Below are positions 1-11,795 of a stretch of DNA of 64,000 nucleotides, piece after piece. This stretch comes from Malachius bipustulatus (taxonomy: Eukaryota; Arthropoda; Insecta; Coleoptera; Melyridae): NCBI GenBank assembly GCA_910589415.1, contig OU342630.1, positions 53,037,412 to 53,101,411 of the forward strand. Reading direction: 5' to 3'. Made by a program: the position numbers and the translations under genes. The notes beneath the pieces are model-generated. The model did not search any database. It had not been told where the DNA came from and was given only the letters and a program-made list of their open reading frames with translations. Each line of letters begins with the position of its first letter. Positions within the stretch are counted from its first letter, which is position 1.

Positions 1-1803
1 AGTTTTCCTGCCACGCGGATCTTGCGAATAAAAATCTCTTCACGATTTATTATTTAAGTGCGACTCTCATCATCCACGTCCTCTGTCATTAAATTTTTTG
101 AAAAGTGGAATTTTTGCAAGGTCCAGTTTGACAAGGTCTGGTTTGGAAAATGCTGGAATTTTAGAGCTGACCGGACCATATCCTGTGTAGAATCTAAACT
201 TCAGTAACTTTACAATCTACGAGCCGTCACTGGTATGAAGGGCTGTAAAACTGAGGATAATATCAAATATAATACAGAGGATTAAAACAATTAGGTACAG
301 CAATGGTTATTGTATGTTTATCGGTTTAATACCCTAAATTATCTTTATAAAAGTATCTACGCAAGTGTAGGTACGCATAAACAAAGTAAAAAAGCAACTA
401 GACCATGATACCGGAGTCTAGAGCATGACCTGCAGTTTCCTGCGAAGAATTATTGATGATTTGTTTCACATCTGATTGTTTTTGCAGTGGGGTCAATTAC
501 ATACCTAAAGTCTTTTATTTTGTAGATAATTACCATTCTTTGCATCAAGTTCAAATATATAATTTACACCCAGACATGGTAATTTATTTCTGGGAACACA
601 TTAAAGCTTCTCATGGTCAAAGCTCTGACTCTTGCAAAAATTTTGTTCATGATCATGACAAATTTTTTGAGATTTACTAAGTTCAGTTACATTTCTTCAT
701 CCGAAAAGGCATTGCACTTGAATTATTTTCTCATTCTATTGAAAAGTTTTAAAGCTTTGCAATAAAATTACATTTAAAGGTAAAGGCTATTCACAAGACA
801 ATGGCATAGCCGGAACGGGGTAATGCATAATACATAGTAGTTCTTGAAGACGGTACCGTTGTGCACCCAGGCGTAGTCAAGTGGCACGCGCCACGGCACC
901 CGTAGAGGATGTTACAATGGAACAATGCAACAAGTATTGCAACAAACACCACTAAGACTGGTGTTCATTCTGCGTCACTTTTTCTGACAAGTTCACCAAT
1001 ACTTGTCTTATTCACTGCTGCATCAAAAACATTTTGAAATTAATTAAATTTGAAACTGGCAACTTTAATAAAAAATTTTGAATATAATTCTTCCCAATCC
1101 CTTACTAATTGCGCTCTCACCGTAAACTTTACAAATTAATAGGAAAGTTTTTTCTGTAGATCTATTTTTTTGCAGCAATAAGACTTAACGTGACAGTTCT
1201 GCTGTTAAAATGGTTGCTCAAAAATTTTGCTGCAGCAAATGAAAACGTAATTTTAGGCAGGCTTTTAAAAAAAAATTCGTGTCTAAGATTCAATCTGTGA
1301 AACTGTAAAATATGAAAGAATTACGAACGTTTACAGTTTTCATTTCTTCACGCGATTTATTACTTGAATATCTTTTGTTTCCCTTATTATTTCGTAATAA
1401 AGCTTTCCCGACTTTGGCAGAGCTTTCTTGAGCTACCCAGTCTATATAGAGTTTTACATCCAACTAGGTAGCTCTATTTCCTAGCGCGGATTGTATGGCC
1501 TTCACCTATCCTCCAATTATTTTTTTCAAGACATGAAGAAACTCGTAACTTAGATAAACCAGTAGAACTTAGCGTAAAAGCTGTGTAGGGCCTAGTTTCA
1601 TCATAAAACCAACTGTCTCTCTTTGATAACTGATTGAAGGAGGCACCTTAACAAAAAATGATTATTACACCTTGAGAGTTTTTCAGTGTTATTTTAATTA
1701 TTATCAATTTGTATCTACTTTTATTAACACTTCTTCATGTAATTTAAATATTCTACGGCACCGAAATACGACAAGTGCTGATATGTATAAAACAATGTTC
1801 CAG
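1..1803. other. AT-rich non-coding DNA, probably intron upstream of the Ig-domain exons
   Basis: No reading frame here looks like a real exon. The stretch precedes a 3' splice site of the Ig-domain gene, so it is probably intron, with the earlier exons (signal peptide, any first Ig domain) lying to the left of the window or unrecognised. Positions 830-920 are less AT-rich than their surroundings, but I see no motif in them. Positions 1231-1345 hold a decayed copy of a repeat found again near 52.5 kb. Confidence 0.5.
1231..1345. repeat. Decayed copy of the 183-bp inverted-repeat element (best copy at 52460-52642)
   Basis: The sequence runs from a GCAAATGAAAAC end, through a block resembling GATTCAATCTGTGAAACTG, to an inverted GTTTTCATTTC end. 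These are the same blocks, in the same order, as in the well-preserved element at 52460-52642. It is shorter and more diverged, so it is an older copy. Confidence 0.5.
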
Positions 1804-1918
1804 CTCCTGCAGTCGATGATCAGCTCCTGTTAGTCCAAAACGAGACTGAGAAACTAATAACCTGCCAATCACAGGGTGTATTTCCCAAACCCGAGGTGCG
1901 ATTGCTGGTGGAGGATGG
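1804..1918 (+). CDS. Ig-like domain surface protein, internal exon (first half of the domain)
   Basis: An open frame runs from a 3' splice site to a strong donor (GG|GTAAGT). Two in-frame acceptors are possible, with the exon starting at 1804 or 1813; both need one base from the preceding exon. The exon encodes an Ig B-strand signature, LITCQSQGVFPKPEV, whose cysteine is the first of the expected disulfide pair, after an N-glycosylation site (NET). It ends in the second position of a codon and joins in frame to the exon at 1981. The upstream exons were not found. The frame is well supported; the exact acceptor is not. Confidence 0.65.
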
Positions 1919-1980
1919 GTAAGTTATCTTCAATTCATTCTAAACCGGCACTGGGATACCAATCGATTTTATCTTTATAG

Positions 1981-2186
1981 GGAAGAGAGAATTGTTCTTG
2001 AAGACGATGACCCGGTGATAGATGAGATATTTGATGAATCGAAAAACGTTACAGCAGGGTACCAAGTGTACATGGAACTCAGCTACAACGATACCACACT
2101 ACCAGCAAGGCCTTTCTCCATCAAGTGTAATCTCACCGTTCCAGGGACTGATTACGTGCTGGAGTCAAATATAACTTTTCCTAAAG
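1981..2186 (+). CDS. Ig-like domain surface protein, internal exon (second half of the domain)
   Basis: The exon follows a 62-bp intron ending in TTTATAG and closes with AAAG|GTATGG. It carries an acidic stretch (LEDDDPVIDE), then the F-strand cysteine in FSIKCNLTVPGTDYV, about 70 residues after the cysteine of the previous exon, as in an Ig domain. Sequons NVT, NDT, NLT and NIT, with NET upstream, show a heavily N-glycosylated extracellular segment. Pairing a YPKP/FPKP turn near the first Cys with a C-x-L-x-(V/I)-P-x-T/N-x-Y motif at the second is, from memory, typical of an insect family of small Ig proteins and loosely of the second domain of Beaten-path-like proteins. I cannot assign a named gene. 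Splice phases agree on both sides, the best evidence that this is real coding sequence. Confidence 0.72.
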
Positions 2187-5100
2187 GTATGGTAGTGTAT
2201 TCTTGAAGTATTTGTTGTTGAATTAAAGGCCCTGTTAGGTATGAAGCTTTATATATTTTCATACAAAAGGTTACGAGGTCGTAGTAGGAATAATACATTT
2301 GTGTTCATCAACTCAATAGACAACCCCTTTTACCAGAAAGAGTTCAAAACGGCCTTTTCCTAAGAATAGGTAAAAAACGTCACTGCTTCAGTGGTGGTTG
2401 GAGAATCACGACTCTGGTGCTGGTGGGAAGCAGGACTCGAAAGAATTCATGTGGGGCTATTTGTTAAGATAGGTTAGGTTTTGCGTCTTAACACAATGGA
2501 ACCGTTCTCACGAAAATAGGTAATTTTTAGGTAGAAAATGGCCGATTTTCCGGCTTAGGAATTAATATTTCTCAACCACTCATGCGTGCCCTTCGCGATT
2601 TTTCTCTTCTTCCTATCGCAATGTGGCCGTTATTTTAACCAATCAGGGAACGGGATTTCTAAAACCTTGTCTGTTCTCATAGAAGAGGAGCGCCAGCGCC
2701 ACTAATATGGAATAGTGAAATGAAGACTACTTTATCATTTCATGATTTTCTTTCTACCATCGCTGCTAATAGGTCTATTCAACAAGAGATGGCAGTGCTT
2801 GTAACAGTCTTTGATTTAAATTTTAACAAATAGGTATATTTATAATATTTCTAAATGTAAAATAGGAAAAAGGGAGAAGATCTTAATTTTTGCGGTGCGG
2901 TCACAATAGACTTTTGGTCGCAGTGGAGGTGACACAATTAATGACCCAATCACGATGAATCTAAATCTAATGTAAGACGCGTCGATAGAAAATTCTATGC
3001 ACCACCTTTATGGAAAAAGAAATGGAAAATCGTCAAGGTCCAAAGAAAAACTGCTCCATCTTATCTTCATTTAGGTGCTCCTTTTTGGTAGTTATATTTC
3101 AATGTCTACTCTCCATCTTACCTCCTGCTAACCTGATGAATTCAGGGAGTAACTAGCTTAAACATCTCCGTTTTCTTCTTCTTCTCTCTGACCTACCTAC
3201 AATTTAAAGAGAGGTTATCGGTTCCGGCCTTTTTGGTTGGATCCTTTTCCTTACTACTTATATGAATTATTTGATCGAATTTGTTTATTTTTGTTTGTTG
3301 GTATTATTTCTTAAAATTTTGGGCCGTTGGGATAAAGTTCAGTACGTGCAAGAAAAAAATCTTGATTTTATGAAATTTGATGTAACAGAAATAGATTTAG
3401 CAGAGATATTTCTAAGCAATAAAGAGTGAATGACATAAGAGTTTTACAAAATCATGAGAGCGAATAGATTGTGAAATCTTTCAATCTTAATTTCTAAGGT
3501 CTTACAAGCGGAAAAGCAATAAAAAGGTCCCTACTTCGCAGCAGCTACATCTGCCTGAGTCAGAGACTTTAATTTTATAACAGTGGCTTGGAATTGCGCG
3601 GAAATTATTTCTCAATCTATAAAAGTTGTAATTGTTAGGCTTTCAATTTTGTTTTGTACCACTTGTCTCTTTGTCCTCTCTCAAACGAAGCATGTAGAAA
3701 TAAATTATCCTTACATTCCGGTTATGCCAGAAAAATAATATTTATATGAGTATATCTACAGCAATGAAACTTTCTAAAACAAAAGACCAGAAGTGATGCT
3801 GATGTAACTTTATATTGAATTTTTTTACTTCATATTCCTCATGCCTCCCGAAATTAGATTTTTTCATGATTTCCTTTATTTTTTGCCAGGAAATTTCAAT
3901 TTTGTGCTTTGAACGAAACTGGGAGACTTTATTTTTTGCAAGGAAATATCAATCTTACCATATGTATGAAACTGGGAGACCTGCTATTTCCGAATCTTGA
4001 AGTAATTATCTTCTGTTCTGCTAAAAAAATGTCTAGAGAAAACGATATCTCTTTCATAAAAACTTAACAGGGCTTTTATTGATTAACCACCTACGTAGTA
4101 GAGGGTATATTTTATATTACTTTGTATTTGTATGCTTGCTAATGAAGAGTTTGATAAAATTAAAGGAAATGGAAAACCAACCAGTGTAACTACGGTAAAG
4201 AGCTCCAATGGAACAGTGATCAAAGGTACCGAGGAACTGATACCTTCAGCATGTCTCAGTATATCCTACAATTTATAATTTTATGCAAGCGCCTTGCTTT
4301 TTATGATCTATCTTTCTGGTGATTTTCTTTATGTAATGTACTACCTATATACACTCATTCGATGAGCGTGCGTTAACCTCATAATGGGAAACTGTGCATC
4401 ACAGAAATTTGAAAATTTGTTCCAGGAAAATGACTCAAAAGAAAATATTCTTATTCTTGAGGAATTTCCAGTTTCCAGTATTATTTTTCAGTTTCAGGTT
4501 TCCAATATTTAGAATTTTTAGAGAAAAAAAAAAACAGTGGAACAAAAATTGTTTCAGCATGTACAGAGCGTTTAAAATTGATCCATAACTAAGAGCATTG
4601 TTGCTGAAAATACAAATTGTCAGATTTCTGTCATGTATGTACCTATAAATACTTTTCCACATAGCTATGCCTAACGCACTCTCATCATAGGAAACCTTTT
4701 ATACAAACCATTCACATTAAGATTTCAGTAAAAGCGCTACAACTATAATAACTGTCTCTTTAACAAGATAATAGTTTCGTGAAGATGACAAGAAATTAAC
4801 AAACCACATTACAAGCTCATTAGAGGCGCGAGGAAATTGAAAATGATAAAACTAAATGACGTGTAGCCAACCTGACAAAAACAGATGTTGGAAACGCTTC
4901 TATACGAAATCTCTATGTATTCTTGTCTTGTCTTAATAGAATTGCGCTTTATCTAAACAGGTAAGTTATAGTATACCTAGTATAGAGGCGTGTTAAAAAA
5001 GAAAAGGCAACAAAATAGGTATAGTGCAATGAAATCTCAAAGTGAATCGTATTCATTCAGCTGTAAAAATGCCGTATCAAACAATTCCTTTCTACTCATA

Positions 5101-5552
5101 TCTTACACGTCAATTCTTCTGTCAACTGTCTACTACTATTGTATGTCGATAAATCGAATGAAAATAAGTAAATGCTGCCGATGGTGATAGAATGCTTGAT
5201 ATTTAAAATAACACTGAAAATGCTCTGAATTCTCCCTGAATGAGTCAATCAAAATTTGCATCTTATGCCCGTATTCACAAACGATAATTTCCTAAATAAT
5301 TACGTAATTAATTAAATGAGTGAGATGGGAGATATGCAGTTTTTTTTCAATAGAATGAGATGGGGATAATTGATTACGTAATTATTTAGGAAATTATCGT
5401 TTGTGAATACGGGCATTAGTCTGTAATTATTTATTTGTTATGTATTATATTTCTCAATTATTATTATTATAATAGCAATTAGTAATAATAACATGATAAG
5501 AGAGGAGTGAATTTTTTTATCAGTAGGTACTAATAATTTTATTTCTTTACAG
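2187..5552 (+). other. Last intron of the Ig-domain gene
   Basis: This 3.37-kb intron starts GTATGG and ends in TTTATTTCTTTACAG. It is AT-rich, with no supported exon. A Harbinger-like MITE lies at its 3' end (5266-5415). The short open frames near 3.8, 4.4 and 5.0 kb have low-complexity, F/K/N-rich translations and no splice context; I treat them as chance. Confidence 0.55.
5266..5415. mobile_element. Harbinger-like MITE, 150 bp, TTA target duplication
   Basis: The two ends are inverted copies of about 48 bp beginning TGCCCGTATTCACAAACGAT, so the element folds into one hairpin. It is flanked by direct TTA trinucleotides (5263-5265 and 5416-5418). A 3-bp TWA target duplication is characteristic of the PIF/Harbinger superfamily. 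There is no coding capacity. It sits in the last intron of the Ig-domain gene, 137 bp before the final exon. Confidence 0.8.
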
Positions 5553-5647
5553 CAAGCGCATGCGGTGGCCTGTTCGGGAGTCTTCAATTAGTTGTGCTGG
5601 TGGCGTTAGCTATCCCTTGCTTCTCCGTGTCGTTTCTACCCTCCTAG
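5553..5647 (+). CDS. Ig-like domain surface protein, terminal exon with hydrophobic C-terminus
   Basis: After the acceptor TTTCTTTACAG the frame completes the split codon from 2186 and runs 31 codons to TAG at 5645-5647. The peptide begins ASACGGLFGS, continues as a long hydrophobic run (LQLVVLVALAIPCF) and ends SVSFLPS. Small residues, then a hydrophobic tail at the extreme C-terminus with no charged cytoplasmic tail, fit a GPI-anchor signal; a single C-terminal transmembrane helix is the alternative. Together with the upstream exons this gives one extracellular Ig domain tethered to the membrane, as in adhesion or recognition molecules. Phase agreement and the poly(A) signal 230 bp downstream support it. 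Confidence 0.7.
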
Positions 5648-5876
5648 GCAGTGTTACTTACCCCCAAATGCAATTGTTAACTTGGCAACATGTGATATAC
5701 TCTAATCCAAATGTATATTGTTGTACATTATTACCTCATTGACTATTGTATATATTTTATATAGAGAATTTTACTTATTATATACATAATATCTTATAAT
5801 ATATTATATACATTTAGATGCAATGAAACTAAGTAATACCGGAAAAATGTCATTGTATACTTTCTAAGAAGTAACG

Positions 5877-5882
5877 AATAAA
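5877..5882 (+). terminator. Poly(A) signal AATAAA of the Ig-domain gene
   Basis: This canonical AATAAA lies 230 bp after the stop codon, in an AT-rich 3' UTR. No other canonical hexamer was noticed between them. Confidence 0.5.
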
Positions 5883-5889
5883 CAAATTT

Positions 5890-8800
5890 AATTATTATTT
5901 TCGATGAAAAACAACCGTGTACTATTTTTCTTGCATCTGATTGCATTTAGCGTACCTACCAAAGAAATGTCATTTTTGAGTTAGTTAACCCTGTACATAA
6001 TGTTAAATGTTGTATGGTGTACCTAAGACCTGTTAATTTATTTTTCTAACAACTAGTCTATATCAATATAAGTGACATCTTAATTTGTGTTTGAATTATT
6101 ACATACAGGCTGTTTAAAACACAATGGACTTATTTTATTATACATCTCTATCATATATCCTATATCCCGCTTAAAAAATTAACCCTCGCTCCATTAACAC
6201 AAAATAAAATAATGAGATCTATCAAAGACAAAATCAAGTCAAAAGTTGATGCTTCATAAAAAATGCTGACACCTCTCATTGTCAAATCGTAAGTTTCCCG
6301 ATACAGATGAGGTCCAGAAATCCACAAAAATTAGCATAGAGAATTCTTGTTATCTGACTCGTCTTTTGATAATTGTCACGTTCTCTTTGATGGTAACAGG
6401 ATTCGAATGCAGCACATTCTTAATAATATGAAATTGTTTTGCAATAATCGGAAAGGCTAAGACCTATACAAGTTTTGCAAAACTTTGACAAAAAAAAACT
6501 GTTAATGTCAAAAACTCTTATTTCTTGGCAAAAAAAAACGGTGCGACACATCAAATTTCATGAAATCTGGTACAGGCGTTAGGGAGTTTGAGCTGAAAAC
6601 ATTCTCGCTGCACACGCTTTTAGGCCCTCTCAGTATTCCAAGTGTCCCAAGGGCCGGCGAGGGTGGCCTAATAGGTGCCAAATTTGTCTTGCAATTTTAA
6701 CTTTGTAAAGTGATAAGATTATCACAGAATGCTTAAAAGAGAAAAAATATCTTGTAAATGGTCAATTTATTAAAAAAAAGTGCCCCTTAAAAGTTTGCCC
6801 CACCCCAATCGGTAATCCCTTTATCCCTTAAAGTTATGACGAAAGTCTTGAGGGACAAACTTGTAGTTCTCGGCGCGCCTTCCTCGCCGATATATAATTT
6901 TTCCACAGCTATAACATAAGCCAAGAAAATTTGAAAATAAATTTTGCATTTTTCAGGCCCTCTCGCCACCCCTCGTAACGCAGAAATTGTAGACTTTTAT
7001 GCATTTGGGACACTGAGAGGGGCCTTAAAACGTATGCAAAAATGGAGCCAGGTAGACTAGACTATGTTTCCACATTAACATAGAAAAAATCTCCCTGCCG
7101 CCTGTACACAAATATGGATCAAGTTTCCATTTTCCTGAAATCGAAAAAAATCCCTTAAAAAGACTGCAACAGTTGCTATACATTGGTCAGGAAATCAGAG
7201 TTCAAGAACTCTAGTGATTTTTTGGGGCGTTTTGTAAAAAGAAGTTCTTATTACCTTGAGACCGCAAACACACCACTTTCGAGATACAGGGTGTCAAAAT
7301 ATATATTATATATTTTTTTTTAGTTCTTTGACGATATCTCAGGAACCGTTTGAGATATAAAACTGAATTTTTGTACATATTTTATCATTGATATTATTCA
7401 CTTTTTGAGCTCTAATTAAAATAATTTCATACGGCAGTGACGGAGATTTTGGGGTTGCTTGAAATTTTTTGCTTCTACTTTCTTCAACACTGGAAAAATT
7501 GCATTGAGGTAGTACATTTCAAACTGTCAATGCTTTCGACATAAAGAAGGTGCTCTTGGTCAAAAGTGTTAGTGGAACTGTTTAGAATAAAAACAGCATT
7601 TTATTATGAAGAACATAAAAGTACCTCTAGCAACATGTTTCACTGTGAACAAGAACAACACTAGGTACTTGTTTGTGATAATTTTCTTTTACGATTAATT
7701 TCACTGACACAAAAAAAATTAATGTTCCCTCTAAAAATACATAATGTTGATGACAAGATGCATACAATAGTTAGGTTCTGTAGGTATTTAAAAAAATTCC
7801 TGAGATGTGGTCAAAGAACTGAAAAAAAAAATTATTTTTGCTACCTTCTATGTCTCGAAAACGAGGCATGAACTTTTGAACATATGAACTTTTTTCTTAG
7901 AACGAGGCAGGGAATCACATCTTTTATTTTCCGACACGTTTTGAAACACTCTGTACTTATAAGAAAAAAATTAATTTCAAAGAATTCAAAATCCTTAAAA
8001 ATTATTATAGTTATGAATTGATAAAACTTTTCCGCAGTAGAATCAATTCCATGTACAAATTCACAACTAGACACTTTGTAACAACCTATTAAATTTATAA
8101 TCTCACATTTTTGTAAATTATTTGTACATACTTTAAGAGATATGCTTTTGAAAGCTACCGCTTTAAAAATGTAGTGTATCTATTGAATTTGACTTATTTC
8201 TCAATGATAAATTATCTACATAATAAATAACATTTGTTTTTAAATAAATATAATAATATATACATTGTTACAAAATGTTCTTATTATAAAAATATGAAGA
8301 ATATTAAACAATTTGCATTCTAGAATTTAGCTCATTCATATTATGACATATTATTATGTCGACTAATTTATAGACTGCATTTAATTATTAAGACTTACGT
8401 TAAGATTCTTGACACTGTAGAGAAGTTCAAAATTTTACTCAGATTTATTGAGTAATATTGAGTAATAATTGTAGAGCCTTCTCGCATTACTTCCTGGAAA
8501 AAAGATAATGTTATGAATAATGCAAGATATGATGAAGTGATGCCAAAAACTTTTATATTGTTTTTTAAAACATTTTAAAAATACCCCCCTAAAAGTTTTA
8601 AAACGCAAAATAAATTTTCTAGTGTCTTCATGAAATGGGGTAATAAAGTTAGGAGAAGTAGGTAATCATATTTCATTGTATTTATGAAACAAAATACTAT
8701 TAGAAAAATTAGATGACTATTGTTGGTATAATACTTCCCTATTGTTAGATGACTATTGAAAAAAATGTTACCTCCCTTAAAAGTTATGTAAGCAGTGATA

Positions 8801-8899
8801 GTTTCCCAGCTAAACTCTGCGGACCTAATTTCTATCTCGTAGATATCACATTCATGTTATTCGCATGATCTAAGGGTGTTTTACATTTCTGAAATTATT
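5890..8899. other. AT-rich intergenic DNA with decayed repeats
   Basis: No gene is supported. Fragments of dispersed repeats are visible, for example CAGGGTGTC at about 7288 and a TIR pair at 6609-7038. The open frames at 6787-6969 and 7841-8074 (minus) are within or next to repeats and have unremarkable translations. Confidence 0.5.
6609..7038. repeat. 430-bp segment bounded by about 26-bp inverted repeats
   Basis: The left end, TGCACACGCTTTTAGGCCCT and on to CTCAGT, matches the right end read in reverse (TGCATACGTTTTAAGGCCCC then CTCTCAGT). GTGTCCC follows on the inner side of both. The interior is non-coding. It looks like an old non-autonomous DNA element; no clear target duplication was found. 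Confidence 0.45.
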
Positions 8900-9052
8900 A
8901 GTGTATTTTTTAATAAAAAAATACACTATTGAGGACGACATCACTTTTCGAAAATCACCCAAACTCATCAAATGTCCACCGATCATGACCCCCAGATCAC
9001 GAAAAAACCTTCTTGCGCATCAATCGCAGAAATAGTGTATTTTTATGCGATT
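8900..9052. repeat. Small repeat bounded by AAAATACACTAT inverted repeats
   Basis: A block of about 95 bp (from ATTGAGGACGACATCAC to the ATCACGAAAAAACC region) is flanked by AAAATACACTAT and its reverse complement. Another palindrome on AGTGTATTTTTT lies at the left. The core recurs inverted inside the MITE at 12611-12779, and the right end (CTATTTCTGCGATTGATGCG in reverse) recurs at 22750-22804. Confidence 0.55.
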
Positions 9053-9344
9053 CAATTATATGAATATTTTCACCGCTTTTTAAATTATTGGCTTTCTGAA
9101 ATTTTCCACAGTCATGTCATGTTAGCGTAGTGCTTTAATGTGAAAAATTTTCTGTGATAATTTCATTTCATTTCGTTTCAACACGTGCCTTAGATCGGAT
9201 TTTTTAATTTAAAAATCAAAAAAATTGTCAAAATTTTACAATTTTGTCCCTTTTCCTATGCCCGCCACTGGCTAACTTTACTTGAAAAATACTATTTTTT
9301 ACACTACCTTTAATAAATTCGGAAAAAACTGAAAGGAGAGTTTT

Positions 9345-10525
9345 GAAAACCGAAAGTTTGAAATTTTAGAGGAATAAACATCATTTAAAAATATTCGAAT
9401 ATATCTCCGCCATTTTTATATTTGCTTCTTGAAATTTTTGAAGGTTAAATGCTATTAGTATAGTTGTCTACTATCAAAATTTCCGTTCTATTCCTTCAAA
9501 AATAAGCTCATGAATGTTTATAGAAATGTAGACATTTTTACCCTTTTCCTACCCACGCATCTGGCTTATTAATAGAAATGATGCAAATTGTATTGCATTA
9601 GCTCAAATTTCAAATAAGTTTATTCCAATCTTGTTAATTTTGTTTAAAAGTTTTTGATCTTGCCTATTTAGGGGTTCAAAATCTAGCCATTTTCCAAAAA
9701 TTGAAAAGGCCGCCATTTTGGAATGTCTTTACCTATTTTACTCAAATACAGTACCAGACGACTATTTGAGGGTATCTTACTACCAAAAAAATTTCAGCGC
9801 TCTAGATTGAAAACTTCGACCAGAAACCGTGCCTCACGGACGGTTTTTTTTTCTGAAATTCGGAGGGACATCCTGTAGAAGCAATTAACACAACTCTAGG
9901 AAAATGTTTTTTACGAAAATCAAACGTCAGCCCTAAGGTTTATAAGAGTAAAAACATTCGTTCATTAATCTTGAAAGATGAAGCTACAGGAGCGTTTTTA
10001 AAAATTTAGAGAAATTAATTTAAAAAAAACATCATGTAAAAAAAAATCGAATATCTCCGCCATTTTTCTTATTTACTTTTTGAAATTCTCAAGGGTTGAA
10101 GTCTATTAGTATAGTTGTCTACTGTAAAAATTTCAGTTTAATTACTTCAAAAATGTGCTCATAAATTGTTGGAGAAATTTAGCCATTTTTACCCTTTTCC
10201 TACCCACGCCACTGGCTTATTAATAAGAAAAATGCAAATTTTGTTGCATGAAATTAAATTTCAAGTCATTTACTTCCAATATTGTGAATTTGATATAAAA
10301 CTCTTTTTCTATCTAGCTTATACAGGGGTTCAAAAAATAGTCCTTTTTCCAAAAATTAAAATGGCCGCCATTTTGAAACGGCTCGGCCGATTTTGCTCAA
10401 GTGCAATACCAGACCACTCCTTGTGGATATCTTACTCCCACAAAAATTTCAGCCTCCTAGATTCAAAACTGCGACCTGAAATGAGATGACAAAAACCGGA
10501 TACCTGGAATTTTGAAGGGACACCC
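9345..10525 (+). repeat. Two tandem copies (650-bp period) of a dispersed repeat
   Basis: ATATCTCCGCCATTTTT occurs at 9401 and 10051. Both copies continue through the same landmarks in order: TATTAGTATAGTTGTCTACT, TTACCCTTTTCCTACCCACG, a GGCCGCCATTTT block and a terminal GGGACA(C/T)CCTG. Reversed copies lie at about 21003-21655 and 32885-33480. The 107-codon frame at 10166-10489 falls inside the second copy and is a by-product of it. The superfamily is unclear: no coding domain is visible. Confidence 0.7.
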
Positions 10526-11104
10526 TGAAATCCAATAAGGTAAAGCTACATGAATCTTATGAGAGAACTTACTACTGCATGTGAGGTTATACTAAGAAAC
10601 TTGACAAGGAATTACAGGGGCTGGTGGACCTCATGGTTGCAGGATCTTAATTAATTCTATCTTTCATGCCAGTGGTGAAATAATTAATAAAAACAGGGGT
10701 TTTGTTTATTACATCCCTGGATTGATATCTGACGAACACATATTACACAATTCACAGTCACAAAGTTAAAATTTTTACATTAAAAGAAATCACTCTTATT
10801 CCTACATGTGTTTGACTAGATGAAAGGAGAACAAAATGGCTCTATTGATAAGGAAACTAATTTAAATTTGATATGAGACCACTGCTGATTACAAGAAAAA
10901 TTTTTATTCTTCCTGAGAGAGAGAGGGTGAGATGAGTGACATCAATAAAAGTGACAAGACAGCTGGCAGACATACGACAGGTAGATTGTTATGTCTATTG
11001 GATGATTGGTGACATAGATGTCATGTGTCTTTCGTTTAGAACTGTCACTGCCAGAAACCCTTGGGTTGGGGCATCTTTTCATGTCTGCCTATATGCAACC
11101 ACAA

Positions 11105-11488
11105 TTACGTCTCCGCTGTATTATTGTTAGTACAAAATTTTGAAATTAAGTAAGAATACATTGAGCTCAGTCCCCTTACATCAGAGCACTTATTCATCGC
11201 TCTTGTCTCCTTGCTGACTTCAATCATTTCATGAATAAGACGTTTTTTGTAATGAGACTCATTTATCAGAATGGAGACATCCCCAAAATTTGGGGTGTGT
11301 TTGTTTTCACTGGCATGTTGAGCTAGGGCACAATTTAACTTATTTTTTCTGCAATCGCTCTTGTGTGCTATGATCCTATTACCCAGCTGTCTTTTTGTCT
11401 CTCCGATATATCTAGATCACAATTCTGACAAGGAATCTTGTACACAACATTTCTTGTCTTTAGAGCAGGCAACTTGTCCTTGACTTTG
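11105..11488 (-). pseudogene. Penelope-like element, GIY-YIG endonuclease fragment (minus copy, includes the spacer)
   Basis: Reading leftwards, the spacer encodes KTRNVVYKIPCQNCD. After a one-base frameshift comes YIGETKRQLGNRIIAHKSDC, then a histidine- and asparagine-containing tail down to TAA at 11105-11107. A C-x2-C pair just before the YIG, followed by R and H positions, is the arrangement of the GIY-YIG nuclease at the C-terminus of Penelope-like retroelements, which makes the nick used for integration. The reverse transcriptase part is missing, so this is a 5'-truncated dead copy. It extends about 78 bp further upstream than its inverted partner. Confidence 0.72.
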
Positions 11489-11489
11489 A

Positions 11490-11795
11490 TATATCGGAGA
11501 GACAAAAAGACAGCTGGGTAATAGGATCATAGCACACAAGAGCGATTGCAGAAAAAATAAATTAAATTGTGCCCTAGCTCAACATGCCAGTGAAAACAAA
11601 CACACCCCAAATTTTGGGGATGTCTCCATTCTGATAAATGAGTCTCATTACAAAAAACGTCTTATTCATGAAATGATTGAAGTCAGCAAGGAGACAAGAG
11701 CGATGAATAAGTGCTCTGATGTAAGGGGACTGAGCTCAATTTATTCTTACTTAATTTCAAAATTTTGTACTAACAATAATACAGCGGAGACGTAA
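11490..11795 (+). pseudogene. Penelope-like element, GIY-YIG endonuclease fragment (plus copy)
   Basis: The frame opens at TAT ATC GGA GAG (YIGE) and runs 101 codons without interruption to TAA at 11793-11795. It includes RQLGNRIIAHKSDCRKNK, LAQHASENKHTPNF and the conserved final stretch ending NTAET. It is the inverted twin of the minus copy. No start codon, YIG-proximal cysteines or RT domain remain, so it cannot be functional on its own. The shared open frame suggests the inversion is younger than many other repeats here. Confidence 0.7.

Noticed and set aside
453..680. 75-codon frame as a possible first Ig exon of the gene at 1.8 kb
   Set aside because: No Ig cysteines or tryptophan in the right places and no good splice sites at its ends.
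10166..10489. 107-codon frame
   Set aside because: It is inside the second copy of the 650-bp repeat and is not conserved as a frame in the other copies.
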